From NCBI GenBank assembly GCA_003550305.1, contig QKYT01000078.1, forward strand, positions 158,392-222,391: a stretch of 64,000 nt of DNA, written 5' to 3'. The notes under the pieces were generated by a model. It searched no databases. It had not been told where the DNA came from and saw nothing but the letters and a program-made list of their open reading frames with translations. A program made the translations under genes and the position numbers. Of the stretch, positions 44,083 to 54,673 are shown in pieces. Positions within the stretch are counted from its first letter, which is position 1; each line of letters opens with the position of its first letter. Source of the stretch: Glomus cerebriforme (taxonomy: Eukaryota > Glomeromycota > Glomeromycetes > Glomerales > Glomeraceae).

Positions 44083-44403
44083 TACCATATAGTTCCAAAA
44101 TTAAGCATACTTTTTTTGTTATAGGGATGCTAAATTTTGGTGTATAATTTTTTTAAAAAATCATATTTATTTTAATTTTGTATTTAGGATATCTCGTGAT
44201 CCAGTAATTAAAAAATCAATGAAATTTAGCTCATTAGATTCGTCTCAATAAAAGGAATCTAATGGTAGTTATTTTATATCTCTAGGATAAATATTGGCCG
44301 AGATATCATAAATTTATTATCAAAAGAGTGCTTATTTTCAGGTTATTTTTATATGTAGGGATGCTTATTTTTGGGTGATGCTTAATTTTGGAGTTATACG
44401 GTA
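44083..44403. mobile_element. MITE with 24-bp TIRs and TA target duplication
   Basis: TIRs at 44085-44108 and 44378-44401 (outer ends CCATATAGTTCC and GGAGTTATACGG, inner part TTAAGCAT shared) match at about 20 of 24 positions, with TA on both flanks (44083-44084, 44402-44403). The 317-bp interior is non-coding. TIR and TA flank fit a Tc1/mariner-type non-autonomous element. Confidence 0.7.
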
Positions 44404-44577
44404 GATATTTATTTACACATAATAGATAACATTAAAGTTAACTGCTGATTGTATGTTTTTTTTAATCAAAAATTGATTCCAGATAGGTTTATTATTTTAA
44501 TTTTTTCATTTTTAATTGAATGTACAATTATAATAGTATTTATTTGTTATAAAGTAATTAAGTACAAATATTTAAAA

Positions 44578-46872
44578 TTAATAAAGAAATATATCAATCT
44601 TTAAAACCCATTGTTGCATATTCTTAAGTCTATTATCCAGTTTACGGACCTTCCTAAAACTCTTGCTTTCCTTATCTTTTGTTACGATATCTTGATACTC
44701 GTAGTCGTCGAATATTTCGTCTGGTACCACAAAGACTAAATTAACAGGTTTTCCTCTTTTATAAGCTGGCATGTTTTCAACAATTCTAACTAACTCGGTT
44801 TGTTTGATTGGATGATTTTTTGACACCGTCACTTGAAAAATCATGTCAGGCATGTAAAGTAAATCTGCCGCACCAAAATTTGGTGTTTCTGGCAGGATAA
44901 TCATGCCATCCCCTTTAGTTGAAAGTTCCTCTGCAATTCGTATAAATGTTGTTTGAGGTTTACCCATAGAAACTTTTCGAAATTTGGGTTTATTTTTTGA
45001 ATTATTAGGGCGTTCAAACAGCTGTCTCATGTGAAATGTATCATCATCAAACCGGAAAAGATGAATTACGTACATCTCGAACATAATCCCCCTGGCACTG
45101 GGATATTCTTTCATCTTTTGAATCTGCTCCAAAAGAGAGCTCCATGCCTGTTTCTCCAGCTTTTCCTCGATCTTATCATATATATAACGAGAAGCCCATT
45201 GGAGGCGGTAATGATTATAATAGGGATCTGGCCATTGATGTATTAGTCGACTGCTGTATTGAATAAAATAGGCATCTTCGATAAAGCACAATATAAGGTC
45301 ATCAAAGTTTTTAACTTGCTTGAGAGAAAATAGAACGTGTTCAAAAGCTTCCTCTATAATAATTTCGGAGTCTTTATGATATACCATCGAACGTTCAGCC
45401 CTTCGGAAAACGTATCTTGGCACACCGCCTGCCTTGGCATAAAGGGCAAGCATTATGTTTTCCGGAACGTTTGAGAAAATATTTTTCTGCAAAATGACAA
45501 TTCCTCAAACGACCAAGGTGGCATGCGAATAGTTCGCACAACATCCTTTTCGTAAAATTGAAATTTGTCTTTAACAACGCCTTTTGGCGATAAAGCAACT
45601 ATTGTTTTTGCAAAAACCAACTTTGGGGATAAAATCCCGTCCGCGAGGTACCATGTTTCAGGGTCATCAAGATAGGCCGAGAAGTCATCATAGCTCCCAT
45701 AATTGATATTAAGTCCTTCAAAACAGTAGAATTTTTCACTTTGAAGAGGTTGAAAAATGATCGTGGCATTATTGGATTCACACAAAAGCCGAATTAGGAA
45801 GTAAATCAAGAAACATGATTTACCGGTACCCGCCGTTCCGGTGATTAGAAACTTGTGATCGATATCCCCAGATGATGCTTGGTGGATTAACATATGATAA
45901 ATTTCCTCGTATGATTCTCTTACATATAGTGCCGGTTTCCCAATCACTGCAAGCGGTTTATCTTGAGGATGTTTAAAAATCTTGCCCTTATAATTCTCTG
46001 ATTTTTCTTCTTCGATTTCGGTTGAAGAAGAAATCTCGATCTTTTCTATTTCTTTGGTGTTGTCACTCTCAATCAAATAACTGACTAATTCACAAATGTT
46101 ACTAAATGTTGGATCTGATAATGAAAAATAAAGAGTAATGATCAATAATAAATCGTAGCTCGTAGGAGTCTGACGACACATTCTAGTGTGTCGTAATAAA
46201 TTTTTTCAACGCGATATGACTTTATTTTTCGATATCGTTGTCTCATTGCCGTCTGCACTATGACTGACATATATGTTCCGTGAATATGATGTTTTTCCAT
46301 CTTTCCAGGAAAACGGCGACGTTCGACTTTTGCTGAATTAAGAGAATTCAAGAAAGGAAAAATATTAGGTAAATTTTACTAACACAGAGATGTCTTACCA
46401 GCAATGGGTTGTCCTACGATAACGCGAATGTGTTTTTTGGACGGGTTTGACGATAAGAAGCAGGAAAAAAAGCACAAGATTTAAGTAAGTATTCGGTTTT
46501 GTTGGCAAATATGACACAGTGTATATGAAAATGAAGCTCGCTTACCAACAACAGGAATTCCAACGACAACTTGAATGTTTTTTCCTCCGAGGCTCGTAAA
46601 AGTTTCTCCAATCGTATTTGCTGATATTACCAATTTGTTGTCATCGCTTAACATATAATTAATATTATTAATTACACTCTGATCAACGTCGACTTGCCAT
46701 AGAATGAGTTTGTCGGCGTCAACATTAGCGAAGTCGTTCGGTTTCTTATTTCTGATAATTTCCCTGAGATCGAAAAGATCATTATTCGACCTAACTGTGA
46801 CTTTGAAAGCAGACGTACAGTACTTCCTTTAGCAAAACACCAAAGAGTGGTGAGCTCATCAACAGTCGACAT
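44578..46872 (-). pseudogene. Crinkler with P-loop NTPase and nuclease-type C-terminus, frameshifted
   Basis: ATG at 46872 opens a header (L-W-C-F-A-K-G start); one base is missing near 46815 and the header continues one frame over to N-I-Q-V-V-V-G-I-P (about 46560, donor GTAAGC). A second copy of this closing segment (H-I-R-V-I-V-G-Q-P) occurs at about 46405-46440. After a basic linker (46150-46350), a P-loop domain (45453-46130) shows I-T-G-T-A-G-T-G-K-S-C (Walker A), A-K-T-I-V-A-L-S-P and M-P-P-W-S-F-E-E-L. At a short A-run near 45490 one base is lost and the last part (44578-45492) follows: a G-G-V-P-R-Y-V-F helix, then a D-G-M-I...D-M-I-F-Q-V-T-V-S-K core typical of CRN restriction-type nucleases. 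NTPase-plus-nuclease CRNs are known in fungi. The two one-base losses could be sequencing errors. Described only, not repaired. Confidence 0.75.
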
Positions 46873-46880
46873 TATTAAGT

Positions 46881-48590
46881 ATTACGAATTATTACAATGA
46901 ATAAATAGTGAAGGAATTTTTGCAGATTGAGGTCGTATATATGAGAATCGATTGTCGGCTTGTCGCACAAATTGATCTGATGATTAGTAATCATACATAT
47001 TTATTTTTTTTATTTTTATTTTTATAATTACGTAGTTTATTTATAAGGACAATTATAATCACGTGATAAACTCATACATATTTATTTCAGTTATGATTTT
47101 GCGAACTTATTTCTTCTTAAACAGTCACATGAGATACGGTAATTAGGGATGGCAAAAAACATGCTTAAAAATATTGTTTATTGATTAAAATTTATTATAA
47201 TAATCATGTCGATCAATGTTTTAAAACAATAAAAAACTGATTTAAATTGTTTTAAAACATCTTGTTTTAAAACACGTGCCATCCTAACGATAATTAGTCC
47301 ACTTCCAGTATCCACAAAATTTTTCCACCCCCACGTGACCTTTATTGTCACTGGTGTCACACCCCCTGTTTTCCATTTTTGCTATGTATTCCAGAGAGAT
47401 TTTTTTCGGTGTGGAAAATCCAGGCCGAGAATATATAATTCCGGCCGAAATCACGTGGAGTGGAAATTTTTGTGGTAATAGAGTAGTGTAGGACTCTCTT
47501 AAGTACAAGCTGGCTCGAAATTTAAACACTTAGCATAGTATTTTTTGCTATAGTTGCTTTAGATTGTGCATAAATTTCATAGCCTGTTAAATACATATCA
47601 TGATTATATGATACTGATGCCAACTTATTCTTTTCTGAGTGTGGAGTAGGTTGGGATAAAAGCTCTAGTTGAGACGCTTCATTTTTGCCTCTTCTTGTAA
47701 TATGTATTGTTTATGTTACCAGATTATAAATTCCCTTCTATCAATAGATTGAAGAATTTCTTTTCTTCTTGCATGTTTCTTTGAAATAGTATTTCTATTA
47801 ATACATGTCTGGGAATCTTCGTTTACTTATTTTCCGGCGGTCTCATATTGATAGTTCTAATTTTATAAGTATTGTTTATAAAGAGAAGAAAAAGTTTAAA
47901 GGTTAATAAAAAAGGAAATAGATCACTATAAATTGTTAAAATAGTTAAAATAGTATATCATGTGTATATTTATTTAGTGACACGCTCCTGGAGATTACCC
48001 ATTTATTTCATGGGGAGGGGAATACCATGTTTTTTTCCCTTTGGGAAAAAAACCCAACTCCTCATGAAATAAATAATACTTGTACTTTAACAAATTATAA
48101 GGTTCAGACCTAATAATAGTAATAATAGCAAGATATTCTATGAGATCGGAAAAATTCAGGTCAGAATCATAAAAAATTATAAAGCAAAAAGATGTTTATT
48201 TAATAGATTCTCCTAGATCTCAGTATGTTTGGTTATAAAAGATCTACAAGCAACATAATAATCGTGTAAACCTTAAAAGATTGTTTTGCCCCAAGTTGAC
48301 AATTGGCCTAAATTATCAGCCCATTTTTATAATGCCTTAAGACATACCCAACGATACTTTCCTTATATAGTAATTATTTTTGATTTGGTGCATGACCGGA
48401 GAAATTCGGAAGCAAAAAGTAAATATAAAACATACAAGTATAATAATACAGTATGTGTAATTCTAGAAATTATAGAATGGAATCAAAAAATACAGTATCC
48501 CTGCATATTGTCATCATATGTGGGCGTTTGTATACGTATTTATTTCCGTTACTGTATCAATTCTTCGTACCATGGTTTCTTTGTTTTTCA
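46881..48590. other. intergenic with short palindromes
   Basis: No supportable gene. It contains three copies of the perfect 12-bp palindrome TGTTTTAAAACA (47217, 47248, 47263), a less AT-rich block with CACGTG words (47270-47460), a double inverted repeat at 48001-48074 and a cluster of TACTGTA/TACAGTA words (48447-48609). Frames at 47284-47529 and 48286-48612 lack domains. Confidence 0.45.
48001..48074. repeat. 74-bp nested inverted repeat
   Basis: Outer arms ATTTATTTCATGGGGAG (48001-48017) and CTCCTCATGAAATAAAT (48058-48074) pair with one mismatch; inner arms TTTTTTCCC and GGGAAAAAA (48031-48051) pair perfectly around TTT. It could be a tiny MITE or a cruciform/terminator structure. Confidence 0.65.
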
Positions 48591-48592
48591 CG

Positions 48593-48600
48593 TATATAAA
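48593..48600 (+). promoter_or_regulatory. TATA box of the small secreted protein gene
   Basis: TATATAAA, 92 bp upstream of ATG 48692, right after CACG. It lies inside the TACTGTA cluster. Confidence 0.4.
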
Positions 48601-48691
48601 GCTACTGTATAAAAAAAATGCCAACTAGAATTATTATCAATCTATTTACAATAGATACAAAAGTTATAAACTTTTCTCAAGAACTATCAAT

Positions 48692-48904
48692 ATGAAATTT
48701 AATGTCGTTGTATTAGTATCAATCAATCTGTTCTTTTTTTCAATTCTTACAAGCAAGACAAATGCTGCTTGTGATAATGAGGCGATCATAAATACTTATT
48801 TTGAATGTAAGTCATCTGAAGCCTCATTAAGTATTGTTGGTTCTGACCCAGCAGATCTTGGTTGCTGTGACCAAATCAAACTATTGTGCCCGGATTTTCA
48901 GTAA
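48692..48904 (+). CDS. small secreted cysteine-containing protein (effector-like), possibly with a second exon
   Basis: A 70-aa frame with a textbook signal peptide: a basic start, a hydrophobic core (V-V-V-L-V-S-I-N-L-F-F-F-S-I-L) and a cleavage site around T-N-A-A at residues 23-26. The mature part is acidic with Cys at 27, 39, 58, 59 and 66. Either the protein ends with TAA at 48902, or the strong donor GTAAGT at 48901 (splitting the last codon) leads to another exon that I cannot identify. Small secreted proteins are typical candidates for host-interaction effectors in mycorrhizal fungi; function is unknown. Confidence 0.65.
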   Translation: MKFNVVVLVSINLFFFSILTSKTNAACDNEAIINTYFECKSSEASLSIVGSDPADLGCCDQIKLLCPDFQ

Positions 48905-50479
48905 GTACATATTTCTTTTTATGAGTATGAAATATTTAATTAAAAACTCATACAAATTATTTGTATGGTGATAGTCTGATATCTGAATGTGGATAATTAG
49001 GGTAACTCTTTTGGATAAAATTAATATAGCAATTTTCTAGTTGAATTTTTATCTGGCCTTATCACTTTTTAACATTTTAATTGTTATTGTTATTATAACA
49101 TTATTTTATTATGTGAATAATTTTTCATCATTGAAATTTTGTAATTTTTTAAGATTTTAAAGAAGTTATTAGATTAAATTACATTAAAATGAGTAAAATA
49201 ATAAATCAATAAAACTTTTCTGCTGTAATTGTTTAATGCATGATATTCGCACTATTCCTATTTTTTTTTATCGATAATAATGATAATAATGCGACGTATG
49301 TATCATTGGGTAAGAATAAATCACGTGAGTTATAATAAAAAACATGGATAAAAAAAAAATAAAACTGCAATCCCTCCCCTTAAATTTTTTTTTATTACGA
49401 GATCTAAATTTTATTTGTCCGGGTCAGAGTGCATAATAATCGCCAGTTTTTTTTTAATTTTTAACAGAGGATTTTTCAAATGGAACCAGGATAGGTGAAT
49501 AGAATTATTAACGGGCAAATTTGATTTTTTGAGGCTTTGAAAAAAACAAATTCCTATTAAAATAAAGGTAAAAACAAAATATGTAATGATCTAAAACAAT
49601 ACACAAGAAAAAAATATATTCAGGGGGTTTGTACAACATGTAATATAACCCAAATTACCACAAAATTTTACCCATAATTTTTGCCGGTGAAAATTAAATA
49701 TTTTTTTTTCAGTTTAAATTTAAAATTGATTTTTCATATAAAATATTAATTTCATATTTATTTGTAATTTTTTATTTACATTTTATGAAAATATAAAGTT
49801 TTATTAATTAATTAAAAATGAAAATTTTGATGTTGAAATTACTTTTGATATTATAGCTAAATGCATTCTATCTTTAATAAATTAAATAAATTAAATCTCA
49901 ATCTTTTTCTTGTGTTCATTCTATTTTGTTCAATTACTGCGTTCTTTAATATCTTAATATTCTTTCTCCACTTTTTCCCCACATTTCGTGGAAATTGTCT
50001 CAGTATACCTTTCTTTGTTTATATATGTCTTTTCTTCAGACTGTTCTTTCAATTTTTTCCCTTCTTCCCATCTCTTAGCTTAAAATTATTATTAAACCCG
50101 TGTCATAGCCATTTTCGACCAGATGATTTAACGCTGTTCATTCGGATAATTTGATGGATGTCAATCATATCGATCTACTGTAATATTCCGTTTCTTAAGT
50201 CAGAAGAAAAAAAATTTTTTTTTGTATTTCTTATTTTTACAGTCTATACATACAGTATATCGTTTAAAGATATACTTTTTTTAAAATTAGAATACTTGCG
50301 TATCCAAATAAAAATTTAAATATTATCATACAGCCTTGTAAATTCGCATATTTAATTATAGTAATTAAATCTTCAATTTGCTAGTTAACCTATAAAAAAC
50401 ATCTACTTATTTAATATATTATACTAGAAAGATGAATGAAAAAATATGGAATATTAAAAAAAGACAAATTAGAAAACAG
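48905..50479. other. intergenic, no supportable gene
   Basis: AT-rich with long T and A runs. A 97-codon Phe/Leu-rich frame at 49861-50154 is hydrophobic throughout and has no neighbouring exon signals; it may be chance or a membrane microprotein, and I do not call it. Confidence 0.4.
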
Positions 50480-51478
50480 TTAAAAAAGGAAATACTTATA
50501 AAGAATTAAGCAAATTGCTTGATTTTGAATATTTAAAGTAACATTTTTTGAATCAACAAAAGGAGCAGGATCATAAGCAGGTGGAGGAACAATGGTATAA
50601 GCAGGGACAGGAGTGTAATATACAATATAACTTGATCTTCCAATATCGCCATATTGTTGTTCAACCTTAAATCTTTGATAATAACCCAAACTGTCATAAA
50701 TAAATGAAGCTATAGTATTGGTTGTTCATTGACAAAAAGTTTCAGTAATCGAATGAATGTATGATAAAATTGTCATAAATATGTATGATATAAATATACT
50801 TACTACGTCAATTATACAACTTATTACAAGCATAACGATCATTGTGAAAATAGTCTTAATATACCAATCCACACAGCATTCCATATCCATCCTATCAAAG
50901 TCAGATTTCTTGATTAATTGTTCACAAACATCTTTATTGAAATAAAATGCTACAGCTGAAAATATGATTGAAACTGCAAATCCTAAAATAAGTTGCCACC
51001 AATAGAACATGGCATAAATTCTAACATATTTAGTGTTATTCTGAATTCAAATATATCAAATACAGTATATCATTATTTCTCATGTTAATTAAATTCACAG
51101 TAAAATAAGTTTTTAATAGTTGAGAATACTTACCTTTAATACGCCGATTATACCAGAAATATAGGCAAAAGTAGCACCTATGTAGTATGTAGATAAATCA
51201 ATATAAAAGAATCCAAATTTGCTTAAAATTGATAAATGATACGCGTTGGATAAATAAGCTATCTGATAGGATAACGAATAAACGAATGAGATGTCAACCT
51301 GCTGAGTAAATATAACTTTCCAAGAAAGAATACTCACAGTTCCAAGAGAGGCTAATATAAGAGTAGCCACCCTAAAAACAATGAACATAAGACTCATAAA
51401 TATAGCTAATTAATGATCACTCAATTCTTTTAAATTGTTTTACCTAAGACTAATAAAGCAATAATACTTAGACAACAT
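50480..51478 (-). pseudogene. multi-pass membrane protein with P-P-P-A-Y tail, one in-frame TGA
   Basis: Three exons join cleanly: 51444-51478 (ATG, 35 nt), 51134-51371 and 50480-51040, with donors GTAAAA and GTAAGT. The protein has about five hydrophobic segments (for example V-A-T-L-I-L-A-S-L-G-T-V-S-I-L, L-I-L-G-F-A-V-S-I-I-F, T-M-I-V-M-L-V-I-S-C-I-I-D-V-V), an extramembrane loop with Cys-Cys, and a cytosolic-looking tail with V-P-P-P-A-Y, a PY-type motif that can bind WW domains. A TGA at 50726-50728 separates the last membrane segment from the tail while the frame continues to 50480. CGA to TGA is the simplest origin. The family is not recognised. The truncated 5' part could still be made. 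Confidence 0.6.
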
Positions 51479-51854
51479 GGTAATTCAAACTCTGGGGAGA
51501 CAAAAATAAATGAAAATGTCAGAGAATTAAATGAGTTTTTATATGAATATCAAAATTTTGATCACGTTATGTAATTTAAAGATAAACTTTTTCTGGCGTA
51601 ACCACAGCATCTCCATTTCCGCTTTTGTTGATAGCAGTTTTTGATGCTTTTAATAATTAAAGAATTTTAGCCTATAGTTTCACGAAACTTTTAACCAATA
51701 AAATGATATCATTTTATAAATTGTTTATATTTGCGAGACCTATTGTGATTGGACAAACTATTGATGTAAATAAAATTAAATTGTGGCTAATTTTTTTTAT
51801 GTCGATCACCCGAATACTTTTCATATGAATTAATTAAAAACAAATAAATTCAAT

Positions 51855-53132
51855 ATGAAAGAAATTAAACTCGATAATGATGTAATTGAGCAGATAAAAG
51901 ATTTTAATAATCGGAAATTAACTGATCGTTGTTGGTGTCATTTTTGTAATACTAGAAAATTTCAAAAATTGGAGTAGTGGAAATCATGATTTTATTCAGG
52001 AAATACAGTTAAAAGCTAAATATGATATGGAAGTATTAGAATGGATTGAATATGATAGATTTGAAAATGTTGAATATTTGGCTAAGGGAGGATTTGGAAC
52101 TACTTATAAAGCAATTTGAAAGTTGGATTTATACGTTTGTGGGATTCTGAAAATAATCATTGATGAGTAGAAAATTAGCGGTTGCTTTAAAATGCTTGCA
52201 TAATTCACAAGATATTACAACGGAATTTTTAAAAGAAGATCTCTTTTTATTTAATTTGATGTTTAACCTTTTATAATGTTAACTATTTTTCGTTGTATAA
52301 ATTTTTTTTCAGATTGATTTACAAATTTTAGCAAAAAATATTTGGATAGTTCGCTGTTATGGTATTACTAAAGATCCAGTAACAAATAACTATATGATGG
52401 TAATGGAATTAAAAGAAGGTAGTTTAAGACAATACTTAAACACCAGTTTTAATTCATTGAATTGGAAAGATAAGTTGAATAATTTATGCTGTATTGCTTA
52501 TGGCCTTCAAGGAATTCATGAGAAAGGATTAATTCATCATGATTTTCATTGTGGCAATTTATTAAATGATTCAGATACTAAGTGTTCTTATATTACTGAT
52601 TTTGGATTATGTCGACCAGCAAATATAAAACTTTCTCAGAGTGAAAATAAAGAAGTATATGGAGTATTACCTTATGTAGCTCCTGAAGTTTTAAGATATT
52701 CTCAGGCAGGTGATATTTATGGATTTGGAATTATTGCATATGAAGTTTGCACAGGATTACTTCCTTATCATGATATGGCCCATGAAGAATTCTTAACTAC
52801 CAGAATTTGTCAAGGATTGAGACCAAAGTCTAATTATAATATTCCTCAATTATTAGAACAATGTTTCAAAACGACCTAAGGCAGATAAATTATGTGAATT
52901 GATTGGAAAATTATGGAGTGATTCTAATGAAAATGATTCAGCAATTTATAAGCAAATTAACGAAGCAGATAAGATTAATGAAAAATCATCTTCCTTAACA
53001 GCAACTACTGATAATCTTTCATACACTACACATCCTCAAGTAGTTTACACAAGTAAACTTTTAGATTATAAAAATCTTCCAGAACCAAAAAATGCTTATA
53101 ATATCTCAGGTAATTATAATTCAATATCTTAA
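51855..53132 (+). pseudogene. TKL-type protein kinase gene, decayed
   Basis: ATG 51855 begins M-K-E-I-K-L, then C-W-C-x-x-C-N (a small Cys motif), the lead-in W-S-S-G-N-H-D and the glycine loop L-A-K-G-G-F-G-T-T-Y-K. The Lys strand V-A-L-K-C-L lies at about 52175. The part 52394-52879 is open and has H-H-D-F-H-C-G-N-L-L (catalytic loop, His-His-Asp for HRD), I-T-D-F-G-L-C (DFG), V-A-P-E-V-L-R (APE) and the lower lobe. A one-base shift near 52875 precedes the tail (to 53132) with K-L-W-S-D and a Tyr/Pro-rich end. Further shifts near 51975 and 52115 break the N-lobe. An intron around 52250-52312 is likely. Such kinases are strongly expanded in these fungi. Not functional as it stands. Confidence 0.8.
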
Positions 53133-53389
53133 TTATTCTTACAGGTATTTTAATTTGTAATTTATAGTTTTTATTTCAAAGTATTGATTTTATCGAACTC
53201 TAAAGGTAATTATTTGTTCATTTACAGTAATATTTTTGACTTATTAATTAATTAATTTTTATTATATTAAAATAGGTTATGTCAATTAATATTCGATTTG
53301 TTTTAACGAACAAAAATTTTCGTGACAATCCTAATTACAGTATTCAATTGAAAGTTAGTGAAAGGAATTGTTTTCATTAGATGGTTTCA

Positions 53390-54673
53390 TTAAAACTCTG
53401 ACATAAAGAAATTTTTAGTTCCATAATATTATTATCTCTAAGTAACAATAAAGAAATTTAAGATTTGGACATTTTTGGTAAAAAGTCTGAATAATTCTTT
53501 GATTACAAGCCACATTATGAGATGTATAATCAATTTTTATTTCAATAAGAGATCCACTTGAATTTTTGATTAAATTTGTTAAAACTTCGAGTGGAATACG
53601 TCTGGTGTATAAATGGTAGAGATAAATTCTCTAAATAATTCCATAATATACAGAAATTACCAAACAATTCTAATTCTTTTAAATTCACCAATTATGTGGT
53701 AGGTGCATATATAATAAAGAATTCTTAAGAATTTTACAAAATGATCTATCTTTGATAAAATTCTTAGCTAGAAGACAAATTTCAATAATTTTTTTTGGGG
53801 TCTCAACTAATTTGACAATTCCAGAGTTGTTATTCTCTTCTTCAATAAAAGTTCCAGTTCTTTAACTGATTCACATATTTCTGTTAGTTCATTTAAAACA
53901 TCATTCTTGATACTAGTATTACGCCTAAGAAATTTAAATTCTTGAAAAGCAATATTTAACTTCAAGAATAAGATGCATTTGATGATCAAATTGTCGAGGC
54001 ATATAAAGGTGTGTAAATTTAGTATCTCTATTAATGAAAAGTTTGACAATTTCTTTTTTAATGATTGGAATTTCAGATTCTTCACAAATTGTATCAATTA
54101 TTTCATTTAAATTATTTAAATTTAAAAGTCTACAAAAATTAATATAATTAAACAAAGGTTTCCTGAAATTTTCATAAAATTAATGCCTTGACTCTTTATG
54201 TTGTTTTTTGATTCGTCTGGTAGATGTAAAATGATTACATTTAGCAATTTCTCCATGTCCTCCAAATATTTTCAGGGATTTCAAAATGGAATAATGGGTG
54301 ATTTCACAGATTCAATTGGATTGGATTGAGTCGATCCAACGGATTGGATTTTACTATTAAATTTCCAATCCAGGGTGCAACCCACGATTGGCAACACCAT
54401 ACACCGTATACCACCATCTACCCTCTTCTACCACCACCCTTCGAATTTTAATAAAAATTTTTTTAAATTACTGATGTGATACAAAAATCTATAATCCAAT
54501 CCGATCCAATTGGAGTGGCAAATCCAATCCAATCCAATCCAATTGAATTTGTGAATACACCCAATCATTTCACACCAAGTTTTATTAACTAAAAGACATA
54601 AGTGAAGAATATTTTTATCATTTTGAAATTCTTCAAATATCAAATAAAGAACATCTTTATTTAATTTTGACAT
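53390..54673 (-). pseudogene. F-box protein gene split by a MITE
   Basis: The F-box starts at 54673 (M-S-K-L-N-K-D-V-L-Y-L-I-F-E-E-F, L-H-L-C-L-L-V-N-K-T-W-C-E-M-I) and is interrupted at 54562 by a 267-bp element. Beyond it (54295 downwards) the gene resumes with I-P-F, two TGA stops at positions where the family has Trp, K-Y-L-E, a helical stretch with L-P-D-E-S-K and, after shifts, L-N-N-L-N-E-I-I-D-T-I (to about 53807) and decayed LRR sequence to about 53390. It is related in layout to the intact gene at 40382-41875. Damage includes the insertion, Trp-to-stop changes and frameshifts. Confidence 0.75.
54296..54562. mobile_element. 267-bp MITE in the F-box gene, 3-bp target duplication
   Basis: Ends GGGTGATTTCACAGATTCAA and its inverted counterpart (GGGTGTATTCACAAATTCAA on the other strand) form TIRs that run into ATTGGATTGGATT repeats on both sides. 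AAT flanks both ends (54293-54295, 54563-54565), and keeping one AAT restores the F-box reading E-M-I-I-P-F. The centre holds TACCACCATCTACC and TACCACCACCC, reminiscent of the subterminal words of the giant element. Confidence 0.75.

Noticed and set aside
45031..45246. plus-strand ORF within the Crinkler nuclease region
   Set aside because: Antisense shadow of the C-terminal CRN frame; no domain.
48286..48612. 108-codon ORF upstream of the secreted-protein gene
   Set aside because: Overlaps the probable core promoter (TATA, TACTGTA cluster) and lacks a domain.
49861..50154. 97-codon Phe/Leu-rich ORF
   Set aside because: Uniformly hydrophobic composition from T-rich DNA, no exon signals; kept only as a remark.
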